Shown: positions 1 through 6,154 of the stretch, piece after piece
How the letters are laid out: every line of letters begins with the position of its first letter
Position numbering within the stretch: position 1 is the stretch's first letter
Source of the DNA: Candidatus Pelethomonas intestinigallinarum
GTDB lineage: Bacteria; Bacillota; Clostridia; Oscillospirales; Oscillospiraceae
Reading direction: 5' to 3'
Assembly: GCA_018712665.1 (NCBI GenBank)
Contig: DVGP01000239.1
Coordinates: 1-16,194 of the forward strand
Length of the DNA: 16,194 bases
Program-made: the position numbers and the translations under genes
The notes under the pieces: generated by a model
What the model saw: only the letters and a program-made list of their open reading frames with translations
Told to the model about the DNA's origin: nothing
Databases searched by the model: none

Positions 1-185
1 GTGATGTGGCCCATGCCGTTGACCTCCACATAGCCGTTCTCCCGCAGGCGCTTCATGGCCACGCTGACGCTGGGCTTGGAGAACTCCAGCTCCGCGGCGA
101 TGTCGATGGCGTGGACCTCACCGTTGCGCTTGTTCAGGATCAGGATCGCCTCCAGATAGTTTTCCGCGGACTCCTGTATCTTCAT
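1..185 (-). CDS. DtxR/MntR-family metal-dependent transcriptional repressor, N-terminal part (cut by window edge)
   Basis: The 61 visible residues open with MKIQESAENYLEAILIL and continue into a winged helix-turn-helix around residues 27-50 (AIDIAAELEFSKPSVSVAMK). This is the signature start of DtxR/MntR-type regulators, in which Mn(II) or Fe(II) binding drives dimerisation and operator binding to control metal uptake. The metal-binding dimerisation domain lies beyond base 1, so the metal cannot be inferred. The ATG at 183-185 is preceded by GGAGGG at good spacing, and a near-consensus promoter lies just upstream. The gene follows the ABC transporter and microprotein by 73 bp but has its own promoter, so it is probably a separate unit. 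The family call is firm. MntR-like rather than IdeR-like is a guess from the sequence style. Confidence 0.85.
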   Translation of the reverse strand, partial: MKIQESAENYLEAILILNKRNGEVHAIDIAAELEFSKPSVSVAMKRLRENGYVEVNGMGHI

Positions 186-222
186 ATGCGGCCCTCCGTC
201 ACAGTCGTAGTGATTGAAGCAG

Positions 223-251
223 ATTATACCACGTTTGCGGGCCGATGGCAA
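223..251 (-). promoter_or_regulatory. Sigma-A-type promoter of the DtxR-family gene
   Basis: Read on the minus strand, the -35 is TTGCCA (246-251), the spacer is exactly 17 bp, and the -10 is a perfect TATAAT (223-228). The -10 ends 37 bp before the start codon. The match is close to consensus, so fairly strong basal transcription is expected. Confidence 0.8.
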
Positions 252-258
252 GGGCGGG

Positions 259-345
259 TCACACCCGGCGGAGCTTCCGCCGGAGCAGGGCCAGCCCCGC
301 CGCCGCCAGGGCGGCGGCCAGGACCAGGGGCAAAAGCTTTTTCAT
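259..345 (-). CDS. Small membrane microprotein (28 aa), translationally coupled to the ABC permease
   Basis: This short ORF begins ATG at 343-345 and ends TGA at 259-261. The peptide starts MKKLLPLVLAAALAAAGLAL and ends in an RRKLRR-type basic tail. It therefore has two N-terminal lysines, one hydrophobic helix of about 18 residues, and a strongly cationic C-terminus. Its Shine-Dalgarno AGAGGTGA (351-358) spans the last two codons and stop of the permease, and only 5 bp separate that stop from this ATG, so translation should be coupled. The family is not recognised. It could be a transporter-associated single-pass peptide, a leaderless bacteriocin-like or toxin-like peptide, or an ORF arising from GC-rich codon bias. 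The ribosome binding site and lysine-led start argue for a real gene. An 8-bp GC hairpin (265-283) overlaps its end. Confidence 0.55.
   Translation of the reverse strand: MKKLLPLVLAAALAAAGLALLRRKLRRV
265..283 (-). terminator. GC-rich hairpin at the end of the transporter operon, weak terminator candidate
   Basis: CCGGCGGA (265-272) pairs perfectly with TCCGCCGG (276-283) around a 3-nt loop. It covers the last codons of the 28-residue ORF. No T-tract follows on the minus strand, so it is at best a weak or 3'-end-protecting hairpin. Read-through into the DtxR-family gene is possible. Confidence 0.3.
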
Positions 346-350
346 AGGCG

Positions 351-2381
351 TCACCTCTCAACGATCTTGTAGTAGGTCCGGGCGGTGAGCAGATACACCA
401 CCCCGTAGACCAGGAAGAACACCAGCACCGTGCCCAGGGTGCACAGGGCGGTGAGGGTGGTGTTGTACACCTGGAACAGGGTCAGCAGCTTCTCCACCAT
501 GTTGAAGTCGAAGAGGATGTGGATCGCCGCCACGGCGATGGGCAGGAAGAACACCATGAGCACCTGGCTGCGGATGGAGGCGCGGACCTCCTCCCGGCTG
601 AGCCCCACCTTCTGCATGATCTCGAACCGGGCCTTGTCCTCGTAGCCCTCGGAGATCTGCTTGTAGTAGATGATGAGCACCGTGGCCATGAGGAAGATGG
701 TCCCCAGGAAGATGCCCAGGAACAGGAACCCGCCCGCCAGGCCGTAGGCGTCGGCCTCCACGTCGCAGCGCAGGGTCCAGCCGCAGGACCACCACTTGCC
801 GGTCCCCGCAAACACGGCGTCATCCCTTACATACTGGTTGTATGCCTGCTGGACGGCACGCAGCTCCTCGTCGGTGGCGTCCACGCTGAAACTGGCCTGC
901 CACTCCATCCAGGAGCTGTCCTCGCCGTAGGCCTCCTTCTGATTCTCATAGAGCTCCATGAGGGCGGCGGTGTCCGCCACCACCAGCGTGCTGGTATCGG
1001 AGACTGCGGCGTCAGCAGAGAGGGATTCCTCCAGATGCTGAGCCACGGTCAGGTCGGACCGGCCGAAGCTCCCCGCCCCCTCCAGGGCGCCCCAGTGGAT
1101 GGTGAGGACGTCCTCCTCACCGCCAAAAGCTACCTCCCCGGCCTCCAGGCCCAGGGATACGCCGGTGGCGGCGGCGTAGGCGTCCTGGGTGAGGACCTGG
1201 ATGGTGGTGATGGCCGTACCCAGAGTAACCAGATCGTTTTCCGTGGTGTAGCTGCTGTCAGGGAGACGGCCCACGGTGAAGGTGAAGGAGGAGTAGATCA
1301 AGTCCTCCGACACACTGTACCCCTGGTCCTGGATGAAGCCCTCCTGGAAGCGCAGCATGGCGGCGGGGTCGAAGGGCTCCGCCTCGTCGGGGTCGTAGCG
1401 GACCAGGACGGTCAGGTCGCTGGGGGCCTGCCGGTTCACGATGTCCTGGGTGCCCAGGTACAAGGAGAGAGTGCCGGAGACCATGACCATCACCATGGTG
1501 GAGAGGATGCAGATGTTAGCCAGGCCCACGGCGTTCTGCTTCATGCGGTAGAGCATGCCGGAGACGCCGATGAAGTGGCTGGTCTTGTAGTAGAACCGCT
1601 TGTTGGCCCGCAGGGCCTTGAGAACGAAGATGCTCACGGCGGTGAAGAGGCAGTAGGTGCCGATGATGACCAGGAACACCGCCACGAAGTAAAAGGCGAT
1701 GGCCTCCATGCCGTTGGTGGTCCGCAGGGCGATGTAGTAGCCGGCCCCCAGGGTGAGAACTCCCAGGAGGGTCATGAACCACTTGGTCCTGGGCTCCCGC
1801 TCCCCCACCTGGCCGCCGTAGAGGAGCTCAATGGGCTTGGAGACCCGGACCTTGTTCAGGTTGGACAACAGGGTCAGGCCGATGAGGACGCCGAAGAGGA
1901 TGGCGGTGCGGGCCATGGCGTCCCAGGAGATGGCGAAGCCGAAGGGCACGGCGAAGCGCAGGAGCTTGTAGAGTGCCAGGGTCACCAGCTTGTGGAAGAG
2001 GAGACCGGTCAGAAGTCCGCAGACGATCCCCGCCCCGCCCACGAACAGCGTCTCGAAGAAGAGCACCGCGGCGATGTGGCTCTTGCCCATGCCTAAGATG
2101 TTGTAGAGGCCCAGGGCCTTCTTCCGCTGCTTCATGAGGAAGCCGTTGACGTACAGCAGGAACACGGCGGAGAAGACGGCGGCGATGAACATGCCCATGA
2201 AGCAGAAGCTCTGGACATACATGGCCCCGTGGAGCTGGCTCATGCCCGGGTCCACGGCCAGGGCGGTCATGATATAGAAGGCCGCCACGTTGCCCAGCAG
2301 GGCCAGGAAGTAGGGGGCGAAGAACCGGCGGTCTCCCTTGATGTTCTGCCAGGCCAGCCGGGGGTACAGGAGCTTACCCAC
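351..2381 (-). CDS. BceB-type (FtsX-family) ABC transporter permease
   Basis: This 676-residue membrane protein has the layout of BceB-like permeases from Firmicutes. About seven membrane segments occupy roughly residues 25-310, a large extracellular domain spans about 312-544, and three more segments follow (about 546-570, 607-630, 645-670). The cytoplasmic stretch after TM8, QISEGYEDKARFEIMQKVGL, is characteristic of the family. Such permeases, with a cognate ATPase, protect against or sense peptide antibiotics acting on lipid II-cycle intermediates and signal to a histidine kinase. The chosen GTG at 2379-2381 has GGAGGTGA 5 nt upstream and overlaps the ATPase stop by 8 bp. A GTG three codons earlier lies inside that Shine-Dalgarno and is less likely. 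A Bce-type two-component system lies 2 kb upstream. The actual antibiotic substrate cannot be read from the sequence. Confidence 0.93.
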   Translation of the reverse strand: MGKLLYPRLAWQNIKGDRRFFAPYFLALLGNVAAFYIMTALAVDPGMSQLHGAMYVQSFCFMGMFIAAVFSAVFLLYVNGFLMKQRKKALGLYNILGMGKSHIAAVLFFETLFVGGAGIVCGLLTGLLFHKLVTLALYKLLRFAVPFGFAISWDAMARTAILFGVLIGLTLLSNLNKVRVSKPIELLYGGQVGEREPRTKWFMTLLGVLTLGAGYYIALRTTNGMEAIAFYFVAVFLVIIGTYCLFTAVSIFVLKALRANKRFYYKTSHFIGVSGMLYRMKQNAVGLANICILSTMVMVMVSGTLSLYLGTQDIVNRQAPSDLTVLVRYDPDEAEPFDPAAMLRFQEGFIQDQGYSVSEDLIYSSFTFTVGRLPDSSYTTENDLVTLGTAITTIQVLTQDAYAAATGVSLGLEAGEVAFGGEEDVLTIHWGALEGAGSFGRSDLTVAQHLEESLSADAAVSDTSTLVVADTAALMELYENQKEAYGEDSSWMEWQASFSVDATDEELRAVQQAYNQYVRDDAVFAGTGKWWSCGWTLRCDVEADAYGLAGGFLFLGIFLGTIFLMATVLIIYYKQISEGYEDKARFEIMQKVGLSREEVRASIRSQVLMVFFLPIAVAAIHILFDFNMVEKLLTLFQVYNTTLTALCTLGTVLVFFLVYGVVYLLTARTYYKIVER

Positions 2382-3141
2382 GGTCCTCACCTCCCGTGGC
2401 CAGCAGGGTCAGGGTGTCGGAGATCTTCTGGAACATCTCCTCGGTGGTGCTGAGCCCCCGGTAGATCTGGTGGAACACCTCGCCGTCCCGGATGAAGAGG
2501 ACCCGCTTGGCGTGACTGGCGGCCTTGGTGGAGTGGGTGACCATGAGGATGGTCTGGCCCTCGGCGTTGACCTGCTCGAAGAGGGAGAGGAGGCTGTCGG
2601 TGGCCCGGCTGTCCAGGGCCCCGGTGGGCTCGTCGGCCAGGACGATCCGGGGCTCGGTGATGAGGGCCCGGGCCACCGCCACCCGCTGCTTCTGGCCCCC
2701 GGAGATCTCGTAGGGGAACTTCCCCAGCAGCTCCTCCAGCCCCAGCCGCCGGGCCAGGGGCGCCAGGCGCTTGGCCATCTCCGGGTAGGTCTTTCCCGCC
2801 AGCACCAGGGGCAGCAGGATGTTGTCCCGGACGGAGAAGGTGTCCAGGAGGTTGAAGTCCTGGAAGACAAAGCCCAGGTTGTCCCGGCGGAAGGCGGCGA
2901 TCTCCCGCTCCCGGATGGCCACGATGTCCCGGCCGTCTAAGAGCACCTTGCCGCTGGTGGGCTTGTCCAGGGCGGCCAGAATATTCAGCAGCGTGGTCTT
3001 GCCGGAGCCGGACTCGCCCATGATGGCCACATACTCCCCCGGCTCCACCGCGAAGTTCACGTTGGTCAGGGCCTGGACCTTCTGGCCGCCGAAGCGGGTG
3101 GTGTATATCTTCTTCAGATCGCTGACTTGCAGGATCGGCAT
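2374..3141 (-). CDS. BceA-type ABC transporter ATP-binding protein
   Basis: This 255-residue ATPase is complete. Walker A GESGSGKT is at 42-49, the Q-loop at Gln94, the signature ISGGQ at 146-150, Walker B IVLADE at 166-171, and the H-loop His at 203. Length and motifs match the MacB/LolD/BceA group that partners FtsX-fold permeases. The ATG at 3139-3141 has AAGGAGGA about 8 nt upstream. An ORF extension of 22 codons upstream has no ribosome binding site and contains the predicted -10, so it was excluded. Its stop overlaps the permease start by 8 bp, so the two are co-translated. It powers the downstream permease in peptide-antibiotic sensing or detoxification. The substrate is inferred from family only. 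Confidence 0.95.
   Translation of the reverse strand: MPILQVSDLKKIYTTRFGGQKVQALTNVNFAVEPGEYVAIMGESGSGKTTLLNILAALDKPTSGKVLLDGRDIVAIREREIAAFRRDNLGFVFQDFNLLDTFSVRDNILLPLVLAGKTYPEMAKRLAPLARRLGLEELLGKFPYEISGGQKQRVAVARALITEPRIVLADEPTGALDSRATDSLLSLFEQVNAEGQTILMVTHSTKAASHAKRVLFIRDGEVFHQIYRGLSTTEEMFQKISDTLTLLATGGEDRG
2387..2394 (-). promoter_or_regulatory. Shine-Dalgarno that decides the permease start
   Basis: GGAGGTGA on the minus strand contains a GTG in the permease frame at 2388-2390. Because that GTG lies inside the ribosome binding site, the next in-frame GTG at 2379-2381, 5 nt downstream of the motif, is the more likely initiation codon. Confidence 0.65.
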
Positions 3142-3177
3142 AGTGGATTCCTCCTTGTTTTTCCGATTGACAAGGCT

Positions 3178-3206
3178 ATTATAGCGGACGCGCCGCCGCC
3201 GTTCCA
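3178..3206 (-). promoter_or_regulatory. Candidate activator-dependent promoter of the bceAB-like operon
   Basis: The -10 is a perfect TATAAT (3178-3183). At 17-bp spacing the -35 reads TGGAAC (3201-3206), matching only about half the consensus. A good -10 with a poor -35 is typical of promoters needing an activator. The palindrome centred at about 3243 lies roughly 70 bp upstream of the expected start point. Confidence 0.6.
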
Positions 3207-3219
3207 TCGAAGTATCTTA

Positions 3220-3267
3220 CAAAATGGGCTTGAACCTTACATGTGTGTAAGGTTCAAGCCCATTTTG
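3220..3267. promoter_or_regulatory. Perfect 22-bp-arm palindrome with a TTACA-N4-TGTAA core (operator and/or bidirectional terminator)
   Basis: Bases 3220-3241 are the exact reverse complement of 3246-3267, separated by TGTG. The centre, TTACA (3237-3241), N4, TGTAA (3246-3250), fits the TNACA-N4-TGTAA inverted repeat I recall being reported for BceR-type response regulators. Such a regulator is encoded in this window. Outer bases read CAAAATGGGC...GCCCATTTTG, so the same DNA can also form a stem flanked by A4 and T4, as in bidirectional intrinsic terminators. Both roles are compatible with its place between the XRE-type gene and the transporter promoter. Confidence 0.6.
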
Positions 3268-3380
3268 AATGCCGTTACTTTCCGCCTGCGGCGAAAAGTC
3301 CTCGCCGCGCTTCGCGCGGGGCATTCGATCTCATTCGAGGCGGGTTCCGCCCCCTCGAGCTCCCCCGAGCGTGTCCCTGA

Positions 3381-3434
3381 GCGAAACGTGAGCTTCGCGA
3401 ACAAAAGTTTTTGACCCGCTTTTTACAAAAAGCG
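3381..3434. repeat. Composite intergenic element, copy 1 (hairpin, CAAAAGTTTTT, T5/A5 hairpin)
   Basis: On the plus strand a GCGAA...TTCGC inverted repeat is followed by CAAAAGTTTTTGA and then by CCCGCTTTTT (3413-3422) facing AAAAAGCGGG (3425-3434). The same order recurs at 7035-7093 with different stem sequence. The T5/A5 hairpin is terminator-like but lacks a trailing T-tract on the minus strand. It may end or stabilise the XRE-type transcript. Confidence 0.5.
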
Positions 3435-3437
3435 GGC

Positions 3438-3506
3438 GGGTCCAGGGCGGAGCCCTGGCGGGGTCCGGGGCGGAGCCCTGGCGGGGTCCGGGGCGGCGCC
3501 CCGGGG
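3438..3506. repeat. Three tandem 23-bp hairpin-forming units
   Basis: Units at 3438-3460, 3461-3483 and 3484-3506 all begin GGGTCC and each contains a 7-bp stem with a 3-nt loop. Unit 1 is CCAGGGC/GCCCTGG, unit 3 is CCGGGGC/GCCCCGG, and unit 2 mixes the two. Units 1 and 3 differ by a compensatory base-pair change, which suggests that the stem itself is maintained. They begin 4 bp after the stop of the XRE-type gene. Confidence 0.75.
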
Positions 3507-3510
3507 AGGG

Positions 3511-4293
3511 CTACTCGTACTTCCGGCCCGCCACATAGATGGGGGTGAAAAGGCTGGTGAAAAGGACCGCCATCATGACGAGGATCAGGAACAGGAAGCG
3601 CAGGCCCTCGGGCAGAAGCCGCGCCGCACGCTCCACGATCAGATACAGAGGGACCCACGCCGCCATGGCCGCCACACACCAGGTCCGGACCGCCCGGATA
3701 ATATGGGGCCAGTTGCTGTTGTTGAAATGGACGCCGGGGACGTTCATGCGGAACGCGCCGTCGCTGTAAAAATTGATTTTGTTTTCGTCGTAAAAAACGG
3801 GGAGCCGCTCCCGGGCGAAGAAGCAGAAGTACACGCCGAAAATGGCCGCCAGAGCAGGCGCCACCAGCATCATCGCCGCCATATCATCGTACAGCATCCA
3901 ATCCCGCCACCACACGCAGGCCAGCTCCAGCACCAGGAATACCACGCCCAGGGCATACCACATGCCCCAGCGGCGGCGGCTCTCCCGGCGGCCCTCCTGC
4001 TCCTGGGCGGTGAGGCGCAGGGCGCCGGACACCAGCCGGTCCGCCTCCCGGGCGGTGAGGGGGGCCTCCTCCCGGATGCGCTGGCCGCTGAGGAGCTCCG
4101 ATATGGTCACCCCCATCAGGTCCGCCAGGGGCTGGAGCAGGGCCACGTCCGGCAGGCTCAAGCCCCGCTCCCACTTGCTGACGGCCTTGTCGGAGACGAA
4201 GAGCTTCTCCGCCAGGTCCTTCTGGGTCATGCCCTTCTCCCTCCGCAGCTGGGATAAAAATGTGCCGAATTTTTCCTTGTCGATCTCATACAT
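3511..4293 (-). CDS. XRE-family HTH regulator fused to a four-helix membrane domain
   Basis: This 260-residue protein has an N-terminal Cro/CI-type helix-turn-helix (about 9-65, containing MTQKDLAEKLFVSDKAVSKW). A charged linker follows, then four predicted membrane helices (about 111-129, 138-160, 203-221, 231-253). Between helices 2 and 3 lies a roughly 40-residue soluble stretch rich in Asn and aromatic residues. The layout suggests a membrane-tethered DNA-binding protein. The membrane part has a faint SdpI-like look, which I cannot confirm. The ATG at 4291-4293 has a full AAGGAGGTG 10 nt upstream, and the 15-codon upstream extension was rejected. It sits 96 bp after the histidine kinase and 369 bp before the BceAB-type transporter, so a role in that envelope-stress module is likely. 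Its target is unknown. Confidence 0.8.
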   Translation of the reverse strand: MYEIDKEKFGTFLSQLRREKGMTQKDLAEKLFVSDKAVSKWERGLSLPDVALLQPLADLMGVTISELLSGQRIREEAPLTAREADRLVSGALRLTAQEQEGRRESRRRWGMWYALGVVFLVLELACVWWRDWMLYDDMAAMMLVAPALAAIFGVYFCFFARERLPVFYDENKINFYSDGAFRMNVPGVHFNNSNWPHIIRAVRTWCVAAMAAWVPLYLIVERAARLLPEGLRFLFLILVMMAVLFTSLFTPIYVAGRKYE

Positions 4294-4316
4294 ATCTCTG
4301 GCACCTCCTTGCCCCC

Positions 4317-4346
4317 AGCCTACCCCACAGGGGCCCATCCTGGCAA
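4317..4346 (-). promoter_or_regulatory. Weak candidate promoter of the XRE-membrane protein gene
   Basis: TTGCCA (4341-4346) is followed after 18 bp by TAGGCT (4317-4322). The -10 is poor. No terminator with a T-tract is visible between the kinase stop and this gene, so it may mainly be transcribed as the third gene of the two-component operon. Confidence 0.35.
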
Positions 4347-4389
4347 CCGACCAGCGGTAGAGTCCTGACTTCCCAAGGGTTTGCGGGTT

Positions 4390-5376
4390 TTACTCCACCT
4401 CCAGGTAGGGCCGGGCCAGGCCGATGGTGACCCGGGTGCCCCGGCCCGGCTCGGAGTCGATGGTGATGGTGTGGCCCAGGCGGCGGCAGATCTCACGGCA
4501 GAGGTAGAGGCCGATGCCGGTGGAGCGGCCCTCCAGCCGGCCGTTGCCGCCGGTGAAGCTCTTGTCGAAGACCCGGGGCAGGTCCTCCCGGCTGATGCCC
4601 ACGCCGTCGTCGGCGATGACCAGATTCTGCCCCCGGGTGTACACCGTCACGCGGCCGCCGGGGGCGTACTTCACCGCGTTGGACAGGACCTGCTCCACCA
4701 CCAGATGGAGCCACTTCTCGTCGGTGAGGACGGTGAGGTCCGTCTCCCGCAGGTCCAGGGACACCCGGCTGCGGATGAAGAGACCGGCGTACCGACGGGC
4801 CGCCTGGCGCAAAATCTTCATCAGGGAGCAGGAGCGGATGACGTAGTCCGTGGCGTCACTGCCCAGGCGGAGGTAGCTGAGGACCAGGTCGGTGTACTGC
4901 TCCACCCGGAACAGCTCCGAGGCCAGCTCCCGGCCCCGGTCGGTCTCGTCCCCCTGGAGCAGCAGGCCCATGGCGGCAATGGGGGTCTTGATCTGGTGGG
5001 CCCAGAGGGTGTAGTAGTCCATGGCCTCCCGCTGCTTCCCGTCGGCGTCGGACACCGCCTGCCGCCGCTTCTCCTCCAGCTCCAGGACCAGGGCCTGATA
5101 CGCCGCCTCCAGGGGTCCCGCCGGGTCCGGCAGGGAGGAGAGGGTCAGCTCCGCCTGGCCCGCCATGGCCTGCAGGGTCCGGGTCCGGCGGATGTAAAAG
5201 AGCAGGTCCACCGAGGCCCACAGGACCAGGGCCGCCAGACACAGCAGCAGGGCGTAGCCCACCGCCTCCACCGGGCTCCCGTACAGAAACAGCACCACGG
5301 CGAAGACCGCCGCCCAAAGCCCCAGCAGCAGGGCCACCCAGACCCGCTGCCGGCACCAGCCGAAAAATACTCTCAT
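4390..5376 (-). CDS. BceS-type intramembrane-sensing histidine kinase
   Basis: The 328-residue kinase has two closely spaced N-terminal membrane helices (about 12-31 and 38-61) and almost no extracellular sensor, the hallmark of intramembrane-sensing kinases paired with Bce-type transporters. The H-box WAHQIKTPIAAM places the phospho-accepting His at 127. The N-box has Asn233, G1 is DDGVGI (256-261), the F-box is around Phe270, and G2 is STGIGLYL (285-292), so it should be catalytically complete. It starts 3 bp after the response regulator stop, a tightly coupled pair. Kinases of this type usually detect drug indirectly, through the flux of the transporter. The bceAB-like operon 1.2 kb downstream is the obvious partner. 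Confidence 0.93.
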   Translation of the reverse strand: MRVFFGWCRQRVWVALLLGLWAAVFAVVLFLYGSPVEAVGYALLLCLAALVLWASVDLLFYIRRTRTLQAMAGQAELTLSSLPDPAGPLEAAYQALVLELEEKRRQAVSDADGKQREAMDYYTLWAHQIKTPIAAMGLLLQGDETDRGRELASELFRVEQYTDLVLSYLRLGSDATDYVIRSCSLMKILRQAARRYAGLFIRSRVSLDLRETDLTVLTDEKWLHLVVEQVLSNAVKYAPGGRVTVYTRGQNLVIADDGVGISREDLPRVFDKSFTGGNGRLEGRSTGIGLYLCREICRRLGHTITIDSEPGRGTRVTIGLARPYLEVE

Positions 5377-5379
5377 ACC

Positions 5380-6051
5380 TTACTCCACCAGATAGCCCAT
5401 GCCCTTTTTCGTGCGGACGAAGTCCTTCAGCCCGATCCCCTCCAGCTTCCGCCGGAGGCGGGCCATGTTCACCGTCAGGGTGTTCTCGTCCACGAAGCTG
5501 TCCGTCTCCCAGAGCTTCCGCATCAGGGTGTCCCGGGAGACGGTGGAGCCCTTGTGCTCCAGGAGGACCTGGAGGATACGGTACTCGTTCCGCGTCAGCT
5601 CCAGCCGCTGCCCCTCATAGCTGAGGGTGTTGTCCCCGGTGTCCAGCACCGCGCCCCGGCACTCCAGCAGGGGCGCGGCGGCGCCGAAGTCGTAGGTCCG
5701 GCGGAGGAGAGCCCGGATCTTGGCGGAGAGGACCTCCAGGTCGAAGGGCTTGGCGATGAAGTCGTCGCCGCCCATCTCCATGGCCATGACGATGTTCATG
5801 TTGTCCGCGGCGGAGGAGAGGAAGATGATGGGGGCCCGGCTGAGCTTGCGGAGCTCGGCGCACCAGTGGTAGCCGTTGCGGTAGGGCAGGCCGATGTCCA
5901 GCAGCACCAGGTGGGGATTGCAGGCGGCAAACTCCCCGGTCACATTGGTGAAGTCCCGGCACCGCACCGTCTCCCAGCCCCAGGCCTCGATGTGCCGGGC
6001 CACCGCGGCGGCGATGGTCTCGTCGTCCTCCACCAGAAAAATCTTGTACAT
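5380..6051 (-). CDS. OmpR/PhoB-family response regulator (BceR-type)
   Basis: The protein has 223 residues. The receiver domain (about 1-117) has the acidic pocket Glu8/Asp9/Asp10, phospho-acceptor Asp52 in LLDIGLP, switch residue Ser79 and Lys101 in KPF. The C-terminal winged-helix DNA-binding domain (about 125-223) has the OmpR-type features LTRNEYRIL and VNMARLRRKL, ending RTKKGMGYLV. The ATG at 6049-6051 is preceded by AGGAGGA at normal spacing, and an upstream ORF extension that overlaps the methyltransferase was discarded. It is expected to be phosphorylated by the adjacent kinase and to activate the bceAB-like operon, plausibly through the palindrome at 3220-3267. That last link is inference. 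Confidence 0.94.
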   Translation of the reverse strand: MYKIFLVEDDETIAAAVARHIEAWGWETVRCRDFTNVTGEFAACNPHLVLLDIGLPYRNGYHWCAELRKLSRAPIIFLSSAADNMNIVMAMEMGGDDFIAKPFDLEVLSAKIRALLRRTYDFGAAAPLLECRGAVLDTGDNTLSYEGQRLELTRNEYRILQVLLEHKGSTVSRDTLMRKLWETDSFVDENTLTVNMARLRRKLEGIGLKDFVRTKKGMGYLVE

Positions 6052-6087
6052 GCCCGTCCTCCTGTCAAAGCAAATCTCGCAGCCTCC

Positions 6088-6116
6088 ATCATACCGTCTC
6101 GGGGCGAAAATGGCAA
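6088..6116 (-). promoter_or_regulatory. Sigma-A-type promoter of the two-component operon
   Basis: TTGCCA (6111-6116), a 17-bp spacer, then TATGAT (6088-6093), with about 36 bp to the start codon. It is a good match and should give constitutive expression of the regulator and kinase. Confidence 0.75.
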
Positions 6117-6154
6117 GAGGCCGCGGGTTTAAGATTTCTTGAAGGCGGGTTCGC

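Larger units (their letters stand above)
3142..3510. other. 369-bp intergenic tract rich in inverted repeats
   Basis: I see no gene here on either strand. From low to high coordinate it holds the ATPase ribosome binding site and promoter, then a perfect palindrome with 22-bp arms (3220-3267). A run of GC hairpins follows: 3277-3299 with 10-bp arms and one mismatch or wobble, 3305-3319 with 6-bp arms, and several weaker ones. Next comes a T5/A5 hairpin (3413-3434), then three tandem 23-bp hairpin units (3438-3506) ending 4 bp from the stop of the XRE-type gene. It serves as the 3' region of that gene and the regulatory region of the transporter. Confidence 0.7.

Noticed and set aside
519..2096. 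525-codon open frame on the plus strand opposite the permease gene
   Set aside because: It is antisense to a clear BceB-type gene, and its product is rich in Gly, His, Gln and Val without domains. High GC at third positions removes stops from the opposite strand. No ribosome binding site was seen.
3142..3207. 22-codon N-terminal extension of the BceA-type ATPase
   Set aside because: It contains the predicted TATAAT and the ribosome binding site of the internal ATG, and family members begin at the later start.
3438..3506. Possible CRISPR-like array
   Set aside because: The three 23-bp units are directly contiguous with no unique spacers, so this is a tandem hairpin repeat, and no cas gene is present.
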